A stretch of DNA of 64,000 bases from Pelagibius marinus (GTDB taxonomy: Bacteria > Pseudomonadota > Alphaproteobacteria > Kiloniellales > Kiloniellaceae): the NCBI RefSeq assembly GCF_014925385.1, contig NZ_JACSDK010000013.1, positions 214,362 to 278,361 of the forward strand. Direction: 5' to 3'. The notes under the pieces were generated by a model. The model ran no database searches, was not told where the DNA came from, and saw only the letters and a program-made list of their open reading frames with translations. The translations under genes and the position numbers were made by a program. This document shows positions 17,596 through 28,178 of this stretch, one piece after another; position 1 is the stretch's first letter; each line of letters opens with the position of its first letter.

Positions 17596-18762
17596 ATGAC
17601 TGCCATCCTGAAGGACAGGCGTGTCCGCGACAGTATTCTTCAGATTGCGTTCGTCGGGTCGATCGTCTTAGTGGTCGTGGTCTTCGCACTGACCGCGCGG
17701 GTCAATCTCGAAGCGCAGGGACTGACGTCCGGCTTCGGCTTTCTCGAGCGTTCCACCGGCTGGCGGATCAGCTTCTCCCTGATCGAATACTCGACCTCGT
17801 CCCCTTACTGGAAAGCGATCGTGGTCGGGATCCTGAATTCGCTCTTCCTCGGCGCGATCGCCTTGCCGCTGGCCACCCTGATCGGCGTGGCCATCGGCGT
17901 CATGCGCACGTCCGGCAACGGAATGGCCGAGCTGGTCGGCACTTTCTATGTCGAGACCTTCCGCAACATCCCCCTGATCCTGCAACTTCTCTTTTGGTAC
18001 ACACTGTTGCTTTCCCTGCCGTCGGCCAGGGAAGCGACGCCGATTCTCGGCGGCATCGCCTTCACCGGCCGCGGCATCTACATCCCCGGCCTCAATGTGA
18101 CCGGCGAATCAGTCTTTGTGGCCGCGGTCATCACAATGACCGCGATGGCGCTGGCGCTCCGGTTCCGCGCGAAGCGCTGGCCGGACCTTGACCTGAAGCA
18201 AGCCGGCCGCGAGCGGCGCCTATTGTGGGGTGCTGCAGTCGTATTGGCCATAGTAATCCTGTGGATCGGGCGGATACCGGAGACATCGCTTCTCAGCATT
18301 CCTGAGCAGCGCGGCCTCAATTTCCGCGAAGGCATCCGCATTTCGCCGGAGTTGATGGCCTGTATCATCGCAATCGGTGTCTACGGCGGCGCCTATATTG
18401 CAGAGATCATTCGCGCGGGGTTCAACGCCGTGCCCAAGGGGCAAGGCGAAGCCGGACATGCGCTCGGTCTCACGAGCTGGCAGATCTTCAGTCGAATCCG
18501 TCTGCCACTGGCCATTCGAATCGTGATGCCGACGCTCATCAATCAATATGTGTGGCTATTCAAGGCCACGACGATCGGCATCGCCATCAGCTTCACCGAC
18601 TTCTTCATGGTGGCCTCGACCGCGATCAACCAGAGCGGTCAGACGCTGGAACTCATCGCGATCTTGATGGGAGGCTTCCTGATCATCAACTATACGATTG
18701 CCTGGGTGCTGAACCGCGTGAATGACGCGATCAAGCTCAGAGGCACGCAGTTGAGGATCTGA
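17596..18762 (+). CDS. Amino-acid ABC transporter permease (AapQ-like)
   Basis: 388-residue membrane protein of the polar amino-acid permease class, with about eight hydrophobic segments. The long N-terminal half with ARVNLEAQGLTSGFGFLERSTGW is characteristic of AapQ/BztB. The inner-membrane EAA loop that contacts the ATPase is near residues 275-300 (GQGEAGHALGLTSWQIFSRIRLP). It pairs with the next permease to form the channel. It follows the receptor gene after a 90-bp gap containing a stem-loop and ends 4 bp before the next gene. Confidence 0.92.
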   Translation: MTAILKDRRVRDSILQIAFVGSIVLVVVVFALTARVNLEAQGLTSGFGFLERSTGWRISFSLIEYSTSSPYWKAIVVGILNSLFLGAIALPLATLIGVAIGVMRTSGNGMAELVGTFYVETFRNIPLILQLLFWYTLLLSLPSAREATPILGGIAFTGRGIYIPGLNVTGESVFVAAVITMTAMALALRFRAKRWPDLDLKQAGRERRLLWGAAVVLAIVILWIGRIPETSLLSIPEQRGLNFREGIRISPELMACIIAIGVYGGAYIAEIIRAGFNAVPKGQGEAGHALGLTSWQIFSRIRLPLAIRIVMPTLINQYVWLFKATTIGIAISFTDFFMVASTAINQSGQTLELIAILMGGFLIINYTIAWVLNRVNDAIKLRGTQLRI

Positions 18763-18766
18763 GATC

Positions 18767-19855
18767 ATGACCGCTTCTGTCATGCCTGCGGCACTTTCAC
18801 GTCAGCCCGTGCTGGGTGTCTTGAAGAAAAAATACTTCGCCACCCGCCTCGATGCCGCGGTGACTGTCCTTTTCGCGGCGTTCATCGCTTGGATCGTGTG
18901 GTCACTGGTCAACTGGGGAGTCCTCGACGCGGTCTTCGGCCCGAACCAGGGAGATGTCTGTCGCGAAGACTTGGAGGGTGGAGCGTGCTGGTCAGTCGTC
19001 TCGACGCGCTGGCGGATCGTCCTGTTCGGCCTCTATCCCTTTGAGGAGCAGTGGCGCTCGGGCATCGCCTGCATCGCAATGGTCGTCGTGGCGATCCTGT
19101 CCTGCATCCCCTGGTTCTGGTCGGCCAGGCGGCTGCCGGTCCTGTGGGTTGTCGGCTTTGCCACCTTCTACGTGCTGATGCGCGGCGGATTCCTCGGCCT
19201 GGCCGAGGTGACCGAACAGAATTGGGGCGGCCTGTCCCTGACGATATTCATCTTTGCCGCGGTCAGCCTGCTCGGCATGCCGCTTGCAATCATCTTCGCG
19301 CTTCTGCGCCGCTCGAAGCTGCCGTGGATCGCCAGGACGATGGCGCTCGTCATCGACACGATCCGGTCCCTGCCGCTTTTGACGATCATGTTCACCTTCG
19401 CCATCGTCATGCCTTTCGTGCTGCCCGACTGGGCCATCGGCGATAAGCTCTACCGCGTGATCGTCGGCTATGCGCTCTTCTTTGCCTGCTATCAGGCCGA
19501 GATCATCCGCGGGGGCATGCAAGCACTGCCGAACGGTCAGGAAGAGGCCGCGAAAGCGCTCGGGCTCGGCTACTGGCACCGCATCGGTTACATCATACTG
19601 CCGCAGGCCTTCCGCAATGCGCTGCCGCCGACGATCAACCAGTTTGTCATTACCTTCAAGGAAACGTCGCTGGTCACGATCATCGGCTTCTTCGACGTGA
19701 TGGCGTCGGGGCGTGCAGCCTCCGGTACCGCTGAATGGAATTTCGCGGTGGTCGAGATGTACGTCTTCGTCGCGCTGATCTTCTATGTCTTCGTATTCTC
19801 TCTGTCGCGCTACGGCGCCTATCTGGAACGCCGCCTCGGCGTCGGTCGCCGATAA
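18767..19855 (+). CDS. Amino-acid ABC transporter permease (AapM-like)
   Basis: 362-residue second permease with several hydrophobic segments and the EAA loop near 255-285 (GQEEAAKALGLGYWHRIGYIILPQAFR). The insert before the core (CREDLEGGACWSVVSTRWRIVLFG) is typical of AapM/BztC proteins. It forms a heterodimer with the AapQ-like protein. The gene is immediately downstream of it and 12 bp before the ATPase gene. Confidence 0.92.
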   Translation: MTASVMPAALSRQPVLGVLKKKYFATRLDAAVTVLFAAFIAWIVWSLVNWGVLDAVFGPNQGDVCREDLEGGACWSVVSTRWRIVLFGLYPFEEQWRSGIACIAMVVVAILSCIPWFWSARRLPVLWVVGFATFYVLMRGGFLGLAEVTEQNWGGLSLTIFIFAAVSLLGMPLAIIFALLRRSKLPWIARTMALVIDTIRSLPLLTIMFTFAIVMPFVLPDWAIGDKLYRVIVGYALFFACYQAEIIRGGMQALPNGQEEAAKALGLGYWHRIGYIILPQAFRNALPPTINQFVITFKETSLVTIIGFFDVMASGRAASGTAEWNFAVVEMYVFVALIFYVFVFSLSRYGAYLERRLGVGRR

Positions 19856-19867
19856 AGGAGCTTTCCC

Positions 19868-20605
19868 ATGTCTGCACCCGCCATCCGTATCGCGTCCATG
19901 AATAAATACTACGGTCACTTTCATGCGCTGAAGGGAATCGACCTTGAGGTCGCGCGAGGCGAGAAGATCGTGATCTGCGGCCCGTCGGGCTCCGGAAAGT
20001 CGACCTTGATCCGCTGCATCAACAGGCTGGAGGAACATCAGTCCGGCGTCATCGAGGTCAACGGAATCGAGTTGAACGACAACGTGGACAACATCGAAGA
20101 AATCCGCCGAGAGGCCGGAATGGTCTTTCAGAATTTCAATCTGTTCCCGCATATGACGGTTCTGGAGAACTGCACACTCGCGCCGATCCTGGCGCGGAAG
20201 ATCGGGCGTGCGGAGGCCGAGAAGACCGCGATGGAGTACCTTACGCGAGTCAAGATCCCCGAGCAGGCACATAAGTATCCCGGCGAGCTTTCCGGCGGCC
20301 AGCAACAGCGCGTCGCGATTGCCCGTGCGCTCTGCATGGCGCCCGAGATTATGCTCTTCGACGAGCCGACTTCCGCGCTCGACCCGGAGATGATCTCGGA
20401 AGTCCTGGACGTGATGGTCGGGCTCGCCAAGGACGGCATGACCATGGTCTGCGTCACCCACGAGATGGGCTTTGCGCGGCAGGTGGCCGACCGGGTGATC
20501 TTCATGGCCGACGGCGAGATCGTCGAGCAGGGTCCGCCCGAAGAGTTCTTTGTGAATCCGAAAAGCGATCGAACCAAGACATTCCTCAGCCAGATATTGG
20601 CGTAG
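19868..20605 (+). CDS. Amino-acid ABC transporter ATP-binding protein (AapP-like)
   Basis: 245-residue ABC ATPase. Walker [10 protein letters not shown] is at residues 38-46, the Q-loop in [17 protein letters not shown], the signature LSGGQQQR near 139-146, and Walker [16 protein letters not shown] follows. The protein drives the AapQM channel. The ribosome site AAAGGAG precedes the ATG. The set AapJQMP is complete and in the canonical order. Confidence 0.94.
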   Translation: MSAPAIRIASMNKYYGHFHALKGIDLEVARGEKIVICGPSGSGKSTLIRCINRLEEHQSGVIEVNGIELNDNVDNIEEIRREAGMVFQNFNLFPHMTVLENCTLAPILARKIGRAEAEKTAMEYLTRVKIPEQAHKYPGELSGGQQQRVAIARALCMAPEIMLFDEPTSALDPEMISEVLDVMVGLAKDGMTMVCVTHEMGFARQVADRVIFMADGEIVEQGPPEEFFVNPKSDRTKTFLSQILA

Positions 20606-20678
20606 CGACCATGGGCACAGTGAAGGGCCGAAGGCGCAGATGCCTCACCTACATCCCTAACCAACAAGGATATGCGAA

Positions 20679-21557
20679 ATGAAACTGAGCGGAGTCATGC
20701 CGGCGCTCGTTACCCCCTTCGATGCGAACGACAAGATTGACTTCACGGCTTTTGAGGCGCTGCTGGTGCATCTGCGCGAGGCCGGTTGTTCCGGCTGGGT
20801 GCCGAACGGTTCGACCGGGGAGTACAACGCCATGACCGCAGACGAGCGTGCCGAGGTGTTGAAGTTCGTCGCTGACTTCGCCAACGACGACGAACTCCTG
20901 ATTGCAGGCACCAATGCCGGGTCCACCCGCGAGGTGATCGAGCATACGCAGCGCGCCTACGACCTGGGCTATCGCGCGGTCCTGTTGTCGGCGCCCTATT
21001 ACGCCATGCCGGCGGAAGATGAGCTCATCAAGCACTATCAGGCTGTGCTGGATGCCGTCGACGTGAACCTGGTGATGTACAACTACCCGCCGAAGGTCGG
21101 TGTCGAAGTGACCTTTGATGTGATCGACGCCCTTGCGGACAATCCTCGGGTGATCGGCATCAAGGAAAGCTCCGGCGTGCTGCAGCGCGCCGTGGACATC
21201 TACAGCCGCTACAACGGCCGTGTGCAGCTGGTTTCGGGGTCGGACGACATCGCGCTCGACTTCATGTTGTGGGGCGCCGACAGCTGGATCTGTGGTCCGG
21301 GCAATTGCATGGCCAAGGCCTGTGTCGACCTCGACAACACCTTCAAGGCCGGTGACCTTGAGGCGGCGCGCGACAAGATGGCCAAGCTCTACAAGGCGAT
21401 GAACAGCCTTGAGACCGGCAAGTTCGTGCAGAAGGTCAAGTATGGCTGCGAATTGCAGGGCGTACCGGTGGGCAATTGCCGTGGGCCGCTGCAACCCCTG
21501 TCGGATGCGGAAAAGGCCGAATTCCGCGCGGCAATGGAGCCAATCCTGAATTGGTAA
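20679..21557 (+). CDS. DapA-family aldolase/deaminase, candidate pyrroline-4-hydroxy-2-carboxylate deaminase
   Basis: 292-residue class I lyase of the dihydrodipicolinate synthase family. GSTGE (44-48) is the substrate carboxylate loop, Tyr134 in YNYPP and Lys162 in GIKESSG (Schiff base) are the catalytic pair. Lysine biosynthesis is unlikely because the gene is in a catabolic operon with a D-amino-acid dehydrogenase-like enzyme, an aldehyde dehydrogenase and a proline-racemase-family enzyme. In the known hydroxyproline pathway a DapA-family deaminase makes 2-oxoglutarate semialdehyde, which fits this set. The exact substrate is unproven. Confidence 0.85.
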   Translation: MKLSGVMPALVTPFDANDKIDFTAFEALLVHLREAGCSGWVPNGSTGEYNAMTADERAEVLKFVADFANDDELLIAGTNAGSTREVIEHTQRAYDLGYRAVLLSAPYYAMPAEDELIKHYQAVLDAVDVNLVMYNYPPKVGVEVTFDVIDALADNPRVIGIKESSGVLQRAVDIYSRYNGRVQLVSGSDDIALDFMLWGADSWICGPGNCMAKACVDLDNTFKAGDLEAARDKMAKLYKAMNSLETGKFVQKVKYGCELQGVPVGNCRGPLQPLSDAEKAEFRAAMEPILNW

Positions 21558-21570
21558 CCCGCTTTGCGGA

Positions 21571-21585
21571 GCCACCTTTGGTGGC
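21571..21585 (+). other. Short intercistronic hairpin
   Basis: GCCACC-TTT-GGTGGC forms a 6-bp stem after the DapA-like gene, followed 13 nt later by a run of five T (CCTTTTTGG). It may attenuate or stabilise transcripts between the two genes; it is weak as a terminator. Confidence 0.3.
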
Positions 21586-21615
21586 CCCTGGCAGAGCCTT
21601 TTTGGACACTGCGAA

Positions 21616-22854
21616 ATGAGCCATGTCGTCGTTGTCGGCGGCGGAATCGTGGGGATCTGCTGCGCGCTGGAACTGCAGCATGACGGTCACCAGGTAACGG
21701 TGCTGGAGCCGGGGGGCGTGGGCGAGGGGGCCAGCTGGGCCTCCTGCGGCTCGATCGCCGTGAGCGAGGTCATCCCGCTTTCGAAGCCCGGCACCCTGAA
21801 ACGTGTGCCGAAATGGCTGCTGGATCCTCTGGGCCCGCTGACCTTGCGGGCCTCGTCGATTCCCGGTGTGCTGCCCTGGTTTCTGAGGTTTCTGAGCAAC
21901 TCCCGCATGTCGCGCATCAAGGCCATCAGCGAGGATATCTCGGCCCTGAGCCTGCGGGCGCTGTCGGACCTGCAGAATTTGCTGGCGCGCTATGACCTGT
22001 CGGACCTGCTGCGCCAAACCCCGGTGATTGAACTCTATGACGATCGCGAAGAGCTGGCGCGGGAGGGTCTGTATCATGACATGCGCCGGGACCTCGGCTT
22101 CCAGATCGATGAGATTTCGGGGGCAGAGGCGAAGGAGATAGAACCTGCGATCGCCGGGAATTTCGCCTGCGCCGCGGTGTTCCGGGACTGGCGCTCGGTG
22201 ACGGAGCCAAAGCGCCTCGTGGTCGAGTTGCATAAGGCCTTCACGGCGCGAGGCGGCGTGGTAGAACCGGTGGGGGCGGTGGGCTTTCTGCGCGATGGCT
22301 ATCAGGTCAAGGCGGTCCGTACCGCTTCGGGCGGAACCGTGACGGGCGACGAGTTCGTGATCGCAGCGGGCGCCTGGTCCAAGAAGCTGGCGAAAGCACT
22401 GGGGGTGAAGATCCAGATGGAAGGCGTCATCGGCTACCAGACCCTCCTCAGGGAGCCGGGCGTCGATGTGACCCACGCATTGATTTATGCCAAGGGCGGC
22501 TTCGGCATCACGCCCTATGAAAACGGTCTTGCGGTCGCGGGCGGCATCGAATTCGCCAATCTCCATGCCAGGCCCAATTGGAATCGGGCCGACATCCTGG
22601 TGGCAAAGGCCAGGCGCGTATTGCCGGACCTGCAGTCTCATTCGGCTGAGCGGCGCATGGGCCGTCGCCCTCTGACGCCCGATACCAAGCCGATCATCGG
22701 CCGGGCGCCGGGCACTCCCAACGTGATTTTCGCAACCGGTCATGGACAGCTCGGCGTGACGCTCGGGGCCACGACGGCAAGGTATGTGAAGGACATCGCC
22801 GGGGGTCGGGCGCCCAACATAAACCTGGCCACTTACCGGCCCGACCGTTTCTGA
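21616..22854 (+). CDS. FAD-dependent D-amino-acid dehydrogenase (DadA-like), candidate D-hydroxyproline dehydrogenase
   Basis: 412-residue FAD oxidoreductase of the DAO family. The dinucleotide motif GGGIVG is at residues 8-13, and the C-terminal MGRRPLTPDTKPIIG followed by ATGHGQLGVTLG is the hallmark of DadA-type dehydrogenases. In the hydroxyproline route such an enzyme oxidises cis-4-hydroxy-D-proline to the pyrroline. Electrons probably go to the respiratory chain. It lies between the DapA-like gene and an SDR, 11 bp before the latter, in the same operon. Confidence 0.85.
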   Translation: MSHVVVVGGGIVGICCALELQHDGHQVTVLEPGGVGEGASWASCGSIAVSEVIPLSKPGTLKRVPKWLLDPLGPLTLRASSIPGVLPWFLRFLSNSRMSRIKAISEDISALSLRALSDLQNLLARYDLSDLLRQTPVIELYDDREELAREGLYHDMRRDLGFQIDEISGAEAKEIEPAIAGNFACAAVFRDWRSVTEPKRLVVELHKAFTARGGVVEPVGAVGFLRDGYQVKAVRTASGGTVTGDEFVIAAGAWSKKLAKALGVKIQMEGVIGYQTLLREPGVDVTHALIYAKGGFGITPYENGLAVAGGIEFANLHARPNWNRADILVAKARRVLPDLQSHSAERRMGRRPLTPDTKPIIGRAPGTPNVIFATGHGQLGVTLGATTARYVKDIAGGRAPNINLATYRPDRF

Positions 22855-22865
22855 AGGAGAGCGCT

Positions 22866-23567
22866 ATGACCGACAAAGTCTGTCTGATCACCGGCGGCGG
22901 CCGCGGTATGGGCGCTGCTATCGCCCGCGAGATGCACGCGCGCGGCTACATACTCGCATTAATGTCGCCCTCGCAGAGCTGCGAGAAGCTGGCCGCGGAG
23001 CTGGGCGGCGTGGCCCGCCGTGGCGTGGCCGAAAGCGCCGAGGACCTGCAGGCGATTTTCAACCTGACAATGGAAACCTATGGCCGCATCGATGCGGTGC
23101 TGATCCATGTCGGCGGTCCGCCCAAGGGGGACCTTCTGGAGATCTCGGAGGAAGACTGGGACAAGGCCAACGCGATGGTCCTCAAGCCAGTCATTCGGAT
23201 GGCGAAGCTGGTCACCCCGATCATGGAGAAGCAGGGTGGCGGGTCGATCGTCAACATCACGACCTTTTCGGCCTTTGAGCCCAGCCTGGTCTTCCCGACC
23301 TCCAGCGTTTACCGCGTCGGTGTGTCGTCTTTCACCAAGCTCTACTCGGACCGCTACGGGCCTGCGAATATCCGCATGAACTGCCTGCTGCCGGGCTTTA
23401 CCGACAGCCTGGACCTGCCACAGAAGTTCTCCGACATGTCCGCGCTCGGGCGCCTGGCCCGGGCCGAAGAGCAGGCCAAGGCGGCCGCCTTCCTGCTGAC
23501 CGACGATTCCAGCTACATCACGGGTCAGAGCCTGCGCGTCGACGGCGGCGTGACCCGCCACATGTGA
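22866..23567 (+). CDS. SDR family protein with degenerate catalytic motif
   Basis: 233-residue short-chain dehydrogenase fold. The cofactor motif TGGGRGMG (9-16) is intact, but the usual NNAG is HVGG (81-84), and the canonical YxxxK reads YRVGV (Tyr149 to Val153), so the catalytic lysine is absent at the normal place; a lysine follows at 158. It may use another residue, have a non-redox role, or have lost activity. The C-terminal GQSLRVDGGVTR block is normal. AAGGAG precedes the ATG, and the stop is 8 bp before the next gene's ATG. Confidence 0.85.
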   Translation: MTDKVCLITGGGRGMGAAIAREMHARGYILALMSPSQSCEKLAAELGGVARRGVAESAEDLQAIFNLTMETYGRIDAVLIHVGGPPKGDLLEISEEDWDKANAMVLKPVIRMAKLVTPIMEKQGGGSIVNITTFSAFEPSLVFPTSSVYRVGVSSFTKLYSDRYGPANIRMNCLLPGFTDSLDLPQKFSDMSALGRLARAEEQAKAAAFLLTDDSSYITGQSLRVDGGVTRHM

Positions 23568-23575
23568 GGTTTTCC

Positions 23576-25054
<1,479 letters not shown>

Positions 25055-25057
25055 GCG

Positions 25058-26080
25058 ATGCGCTGGACACGGATGCTCCAGACAGTCGACGTGCATTGCG
25101 CTGGGGAGATCGGCCGCGTCGTGACCGGCGGTGTGCTGGACCTCCCCGGGGCGACCATGGCCGACAAGCTCGCCCATATCAACGAGGTGGACGACAGCCT
25201 GCGCCGGCTGCTGTGCTCGGAGCCGAGAAGCGGCCCGGCGGGGTCTTTCGTGCTGCTCACGCCGGCGACAACGCCCGAGGCCGATACCGGTTTCATCGTG
25301 CTGCAGCCGGACCAGGCTCATGCCATGTCGGGCTCCAACGCCATGTGCGCGGTCACGGCGCTGCTGGAGACCGGCATGAAGCAGATGATCGAGCCGGAGA
25401 CCGTGGTGGTGCTCGACACGGCCGCGGGGCTCGTGCGCGCTGTGGCTCAATGCGAGGACGCGAAGGTCCTGCGGGTCACCCTCGATATGCCGCCCTCCTT
25501 CGTGGCGCAAAAAGCCGCCAGGATCGACACAGACCTGTGGGGATCGGTCGCCTACGATCTTTGCTTCGGCGGAGTTTTCTACGCCCTGGTCGACGTGGAC
25601 CAGCTGGGCCTTACCATCGCGCCGGAGAACGCCCGCGCCCTGGCGACCAGTGGCGTGGCATTGCGCGACAGGATCGCCGCGACGACAGCGATCCTGCACC
25701 CCACCACGCCGGCCCTCAACGGACTTGCCTATGTCATGTTCCGCAGCGATGAGCCTGACGGGGCCATCCGCACTTGTACCACCCTGCGCCCCGGGCGTGT
25801 CGACCGCTCGCCCTGCGGCACGGGGTCGAACGCCAATGTCGCCGTGCGGTACGCCGAAGGAAGGATGAAGCCGGGCGATGTGGTGGTTTCCCGCTCGATC
25901 ATCGGCGGCGAGTTCATCACCGAATTCATCGGCGAGGCCCGGGTTGGTCCCTATGCCGCCACCCGCAACCGGGTGTCGGGGCAGTGCTGGATCTACACGA
26001 TGAGCCAGATCGGTCTGGACCCGAGCGACCCCTTCCAGACCGGCTTCATGCTCTCCGACACCTGGGGCGGGACCGCCTGA
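25058..26080 (+). CDS. Proline racemase/hydroxyproline 2-epimerase family protein (Ser/Cys type)
   Basis: 340-residue member of the proline racemase family. The second catalytic cysteine is present as Cys253 in DRSPCGTG. At the first catalytic position, where racemases and 4-hydroxyproline epimerases have MCGHG, this protein reads MSGSN, giving Ser91 (another cysteine, Cys97, follows). The pair is therefore Ser/Cys rather than Cys/Cys or the Cys/Thr pair of 3-hydroxyproline dehydratases. Family members act on proline or 3-/4-hydroxyproline at C2. Location among DadA-, DapA- and ALDH-type genes supports a hydroxyproline-like substrate. The exact reaction cannot be fixed from sequence. Confidence 0.85.
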   Translation: MRWTRMLQTVDVHCAGEIGRVVTGGVLDLPGATMADKLAHINEVDDSLRRLLCSEPRSGPAGSFVLLTPATTPEADTGFIVLQPDQAHAMSGSNAMCAVTALLETGMKQMIEPETVVVLDTAAGLVRAVAQCEDAKVLRVTLDMPPSFVAQKAARIDTDLWGSVAYDLCFGGVFYALVDVDQLGLTIAPENARALATSGVALRDRIAATTAILHPTTPALNGLAYVMFRSDEPDGAIRTCTTLRPGRVDRSPCGTGSNANVAVRYAEGRMKPGDVVVSRSIIGGEFITEFIGEARVGPYAATRNRVSGQCWIYTMSQIGLDPSDPFQTGFMLSDTWGGTA

Positions 26081-26103
26081 CAATACTCATTGAGGACCCA
26101 ACC

Positions 26104-27423
26104 ATGTCCGTCATGTCACCCAACGATCTGAACGCCTTCTGGATGCCGTTCACGGCAAACCGGCAGTTCAAGAAGAACCCGCGCATGTTCGTCGCCGCCG
26201 ACGGCATGTACTACACCACCTCTGACGGCCGGCAGGTGCTGGACGGGACCGCCGGCCTTTGGTGCTGCAATGCGGGGCACAAGCGCCCGAAGATCGTCGA
26301 GGCCGTGCAGGCCCAGGTGGCCGAGCTGGACTACGCCCCGGCCTTCCAGATGGGGCATCCCAAGGCCTTCGAGCTGTCGAACCGGCTCATCGGCATCGCG
26401 CCGGAGAATATGGCGCATGTGTTCTATACGAACTCGGGCTCGGAGTCGGTAGAGACGGCGCTGAAGATCGCGCTCGCCTATCACCGCGCGAAGGGCGACT
26501 CTTCCCGCACGCGGCTGATCGGGCGCGAGCGCGGTTATCACGGCGTGAACTTCGGCGGCATCTCGGTGGGCGGCATCGTCAACAACCGCCGATTCTTCGG
26601 CAGCCTGCTCACCGGCGTCGACCACCTGCCGCACACACACCTCCCCGAGCAGAACGCCTTCACCCGCGGCCAGCCCGAGCACGGCGCCCATCTCGCCGAC
26701 GATCTGGAGCGGCTGGTTGCCCTGCATGGGGCGGAGACCATCGCCGCAGTCATCGTCGAGCCCATGGCGGGCTCGACCGGTGTCCTTCTGCCGCCCAGGG
26801 GCTACCTGGAGCGCCTGCGCGAGATCACGCGCAGGCACGGCATCCTCCTGATCTTCGACGAGGTCATCACCGGATTCGGGCGCCTCGGCGCGGCCTTCGG
26901 AGCCGACTTCTTCGGCGTGCAGCCTGACCTGATCACCACCGCCAAGGGTCTCACCAACGGGGTCATCCCCATGGGCGCTGTGCTGACCACGGCGGAGATC
27001 TACGAGGCCTTCATGCAGGGGCCGGAAAACGCCATCGAGCTGTTCCACGGCTACACCTATTCCGGCAACCCGATCGCGGCCGCGGCCGGGCTCGCCACGC
27101 TCGACACCTATCGTGAGGACGCGCTCTTCGAAAGGGCGGCCGAGTTGGCCCCTTACTGGCAGGAGATGCTTCACGGCTTGAAGAGCCTGCCGCATGTCAT
27201 CGACATTCGAAACCTGGGCCTGATCGGCGCCATCGAGCTGGAGCCGGTTCCGGGCGCGCCGACGAAACGGGCCTTCGAGGCCTTCCTTGCCGCCTATAAG
27301 GAAGGGGTGCTCATCCGCACGACCGGCGACATCATCGCGCTCTCGCCGCCGCTGATCATCGAGAAGCACGAAATCGACCGGATCGGCGAGACGCTTGCCG
27401 CGGTCCTGAAGGCGGCAGCGTGA
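26104..27423 (+). CDS. Class III omega-amino acid--pyruvate aminotransferase
   Basis: 439-residue PLP enzyme. The opening NDLNAFWMPFTANRQFKKNPRMF, split over residues 5-27, is characteristic of beta-alanine/omega-amino acid:pyruvate transaminases. YTNSGSESVETALK, the PLP-binding Asp in IFDEVITGFGR and the Schiff-base Lys281 (TAKGLTNG) are intact. It would transfer the amino group of a terminal amine to pyruvate. With mmsA (13947) it could form the beta-alanine to acetyl-CoA route; within this operon it may also act on an intermediate of the main pathway. The frame is open upstream, but the ATG at 26104 begins the family homology and follows GAGGA. Confidence 0.9.
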   Translation: MSVMSPNDLNAFWMPFTANRQFKKNPRMFVAADGMYYTTSDGRQVLDGTAGLWCCNAGHKRPKIVEAVQAQVAELDYAPAFQMGHPKAFELSNRLIGIAPENMAHVFYTNSGSESVETALKIALAYHRAKGDSSRTRLIGRERGYHGVNFGGISVGGIVNNRRFFGSLLTGVDHLPHTHLPEQNAFTRGQPEHGAHLADDLERLVALHGAETIAAVIVEPMAGSTGVLLPPRGYLERLREITRRHGILLIFDEVITGFGRLGAAFGADFFGVQPDLITTAKGLTNGVIPMGAVLTTAEIYEAFMQGPENAIELFHGYTYSGNPIAAAAGLATLDTYREDALFERAAELAPYWQEMLHGLKSLPHVIDIRNLGLIGAIELEPVPGAPTKRAFEAFLAAYKEGVLIRTTGDIIALSPPLIIEKHEIDRIGETLAAVLKAAA

Positions 27424-28166
27424 CGGGTAGGTTCTCTGGCAAAACCGCTCTCGTGACCGGCGGCGCCGGCGGCATTGGCGCGGCGATCTGCCGGCGGTTG
27501 GCCGCCGAAGGGGCGCAGGTGGTGATCTGCGACTTGAATGCCAAAGCCGCGGCGGCCTTGGCTGGGGAGATCTGCAGCGCCAGCGTGGAGAGAGTGGACA
27601 TCGCAGACGGCGCGGCGGCGCGGGCGATGATCGAGCGCGTGGTGGCCGCGCATGGGCGGCTGGATGTCCTCTGCAACAACGCCGGGGTAAACCGACGGGG
27701 TGACCTGCTGAGCCTCACCGAGGTGGACTGGATGGCGTCCTTCGCCATCAATCTCCATGGCATGTTCCATCTCTGCCGGGCGGTGCTGCCGCACATGATC
27801 GAGGCCGGCGGTGGCGCGATCGTGAACACCGCCTCGCAGTGGGGGCTTTACCCGGCACCGGGCCATATCGCCTACAACACCTCCAAGGCGGCGGTGGCGG
27901 CCTTCACCCGGAACCTGGCGCGGGACTACGCACCGCAGAAGATCCGCGTCAATGCGGTATGTCCCGGTGAAGTGCGCACACCGATGCTCGAATCGAACCT
28001 CGCGCGCACCGGTCGCAGCCTTGACGACTTGAACGCTCTCGTCCCCTACGGCCGCATCGGCGAACCGGAGGAGATCGCCGCCCTGGTCGCCTTCCTCGCC
28101 TCCGATGAGGCGCCCTACCTGTGCGGCGCGCTGGTGGAGATCACGGGCGCACAGGCGGTAGCGTAG
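27420..28166 (+). CDS. SDR family NAD(P)-dependent oxidoreductase
   Basis: 248-residue classical SDR. The TGGAGGIG motif is at 13-20, NNAG at 86-89, and the catalytic Ser139, Tyr152 and Lys156 are in place (YNTSK). The C-terminal part has PGEVRTPM and the usual GALVEITGA end. The GTG start overlaps the transaminase stop by four bases (GTGA), which indicates translational coupling. The substrate is unknown; a hydroxyacid or semialdehyde from the operon pathway is likely. Confidence 0.9.
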   Translation: MTGRFSGKTALVTGGAGGIGAAICRRLAAEGAQVVICDLNAKAAAALAGEICSASVERVDIADGAAARAMIERVVAAHGRLDVLCNNAGVNRRGDLLSLTEVDWMASFAINLHGMFHLCRAVLPHMIEAGGGAIVNTASQWGLYPAPGHIAYNTSKAAVAAFTRNLARDYAPQKIRVNAVCPGEVRTPMLESNLARTGRSLDDLNALVPYGRIGEPEEIAALVAFLASDEAPYLCGALVEITGAQAVA

Positions 28167-28178
28167 AGGAAAGCCCAC

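Noticed and set aside
18992..20461. Long minus-strand frame opposite the AapM/AapP genes
   Set aside because: Translation is His/Asp/Arg-rich shadow sequence; both plus-strand genes are well supported.
25774..26103. In-frame upstream extension of the omega-transaminase
   Set aside because: It overlaps the racemase-family gene in another frame and carries no homology; the ATG at 26104 begins the family pattern.
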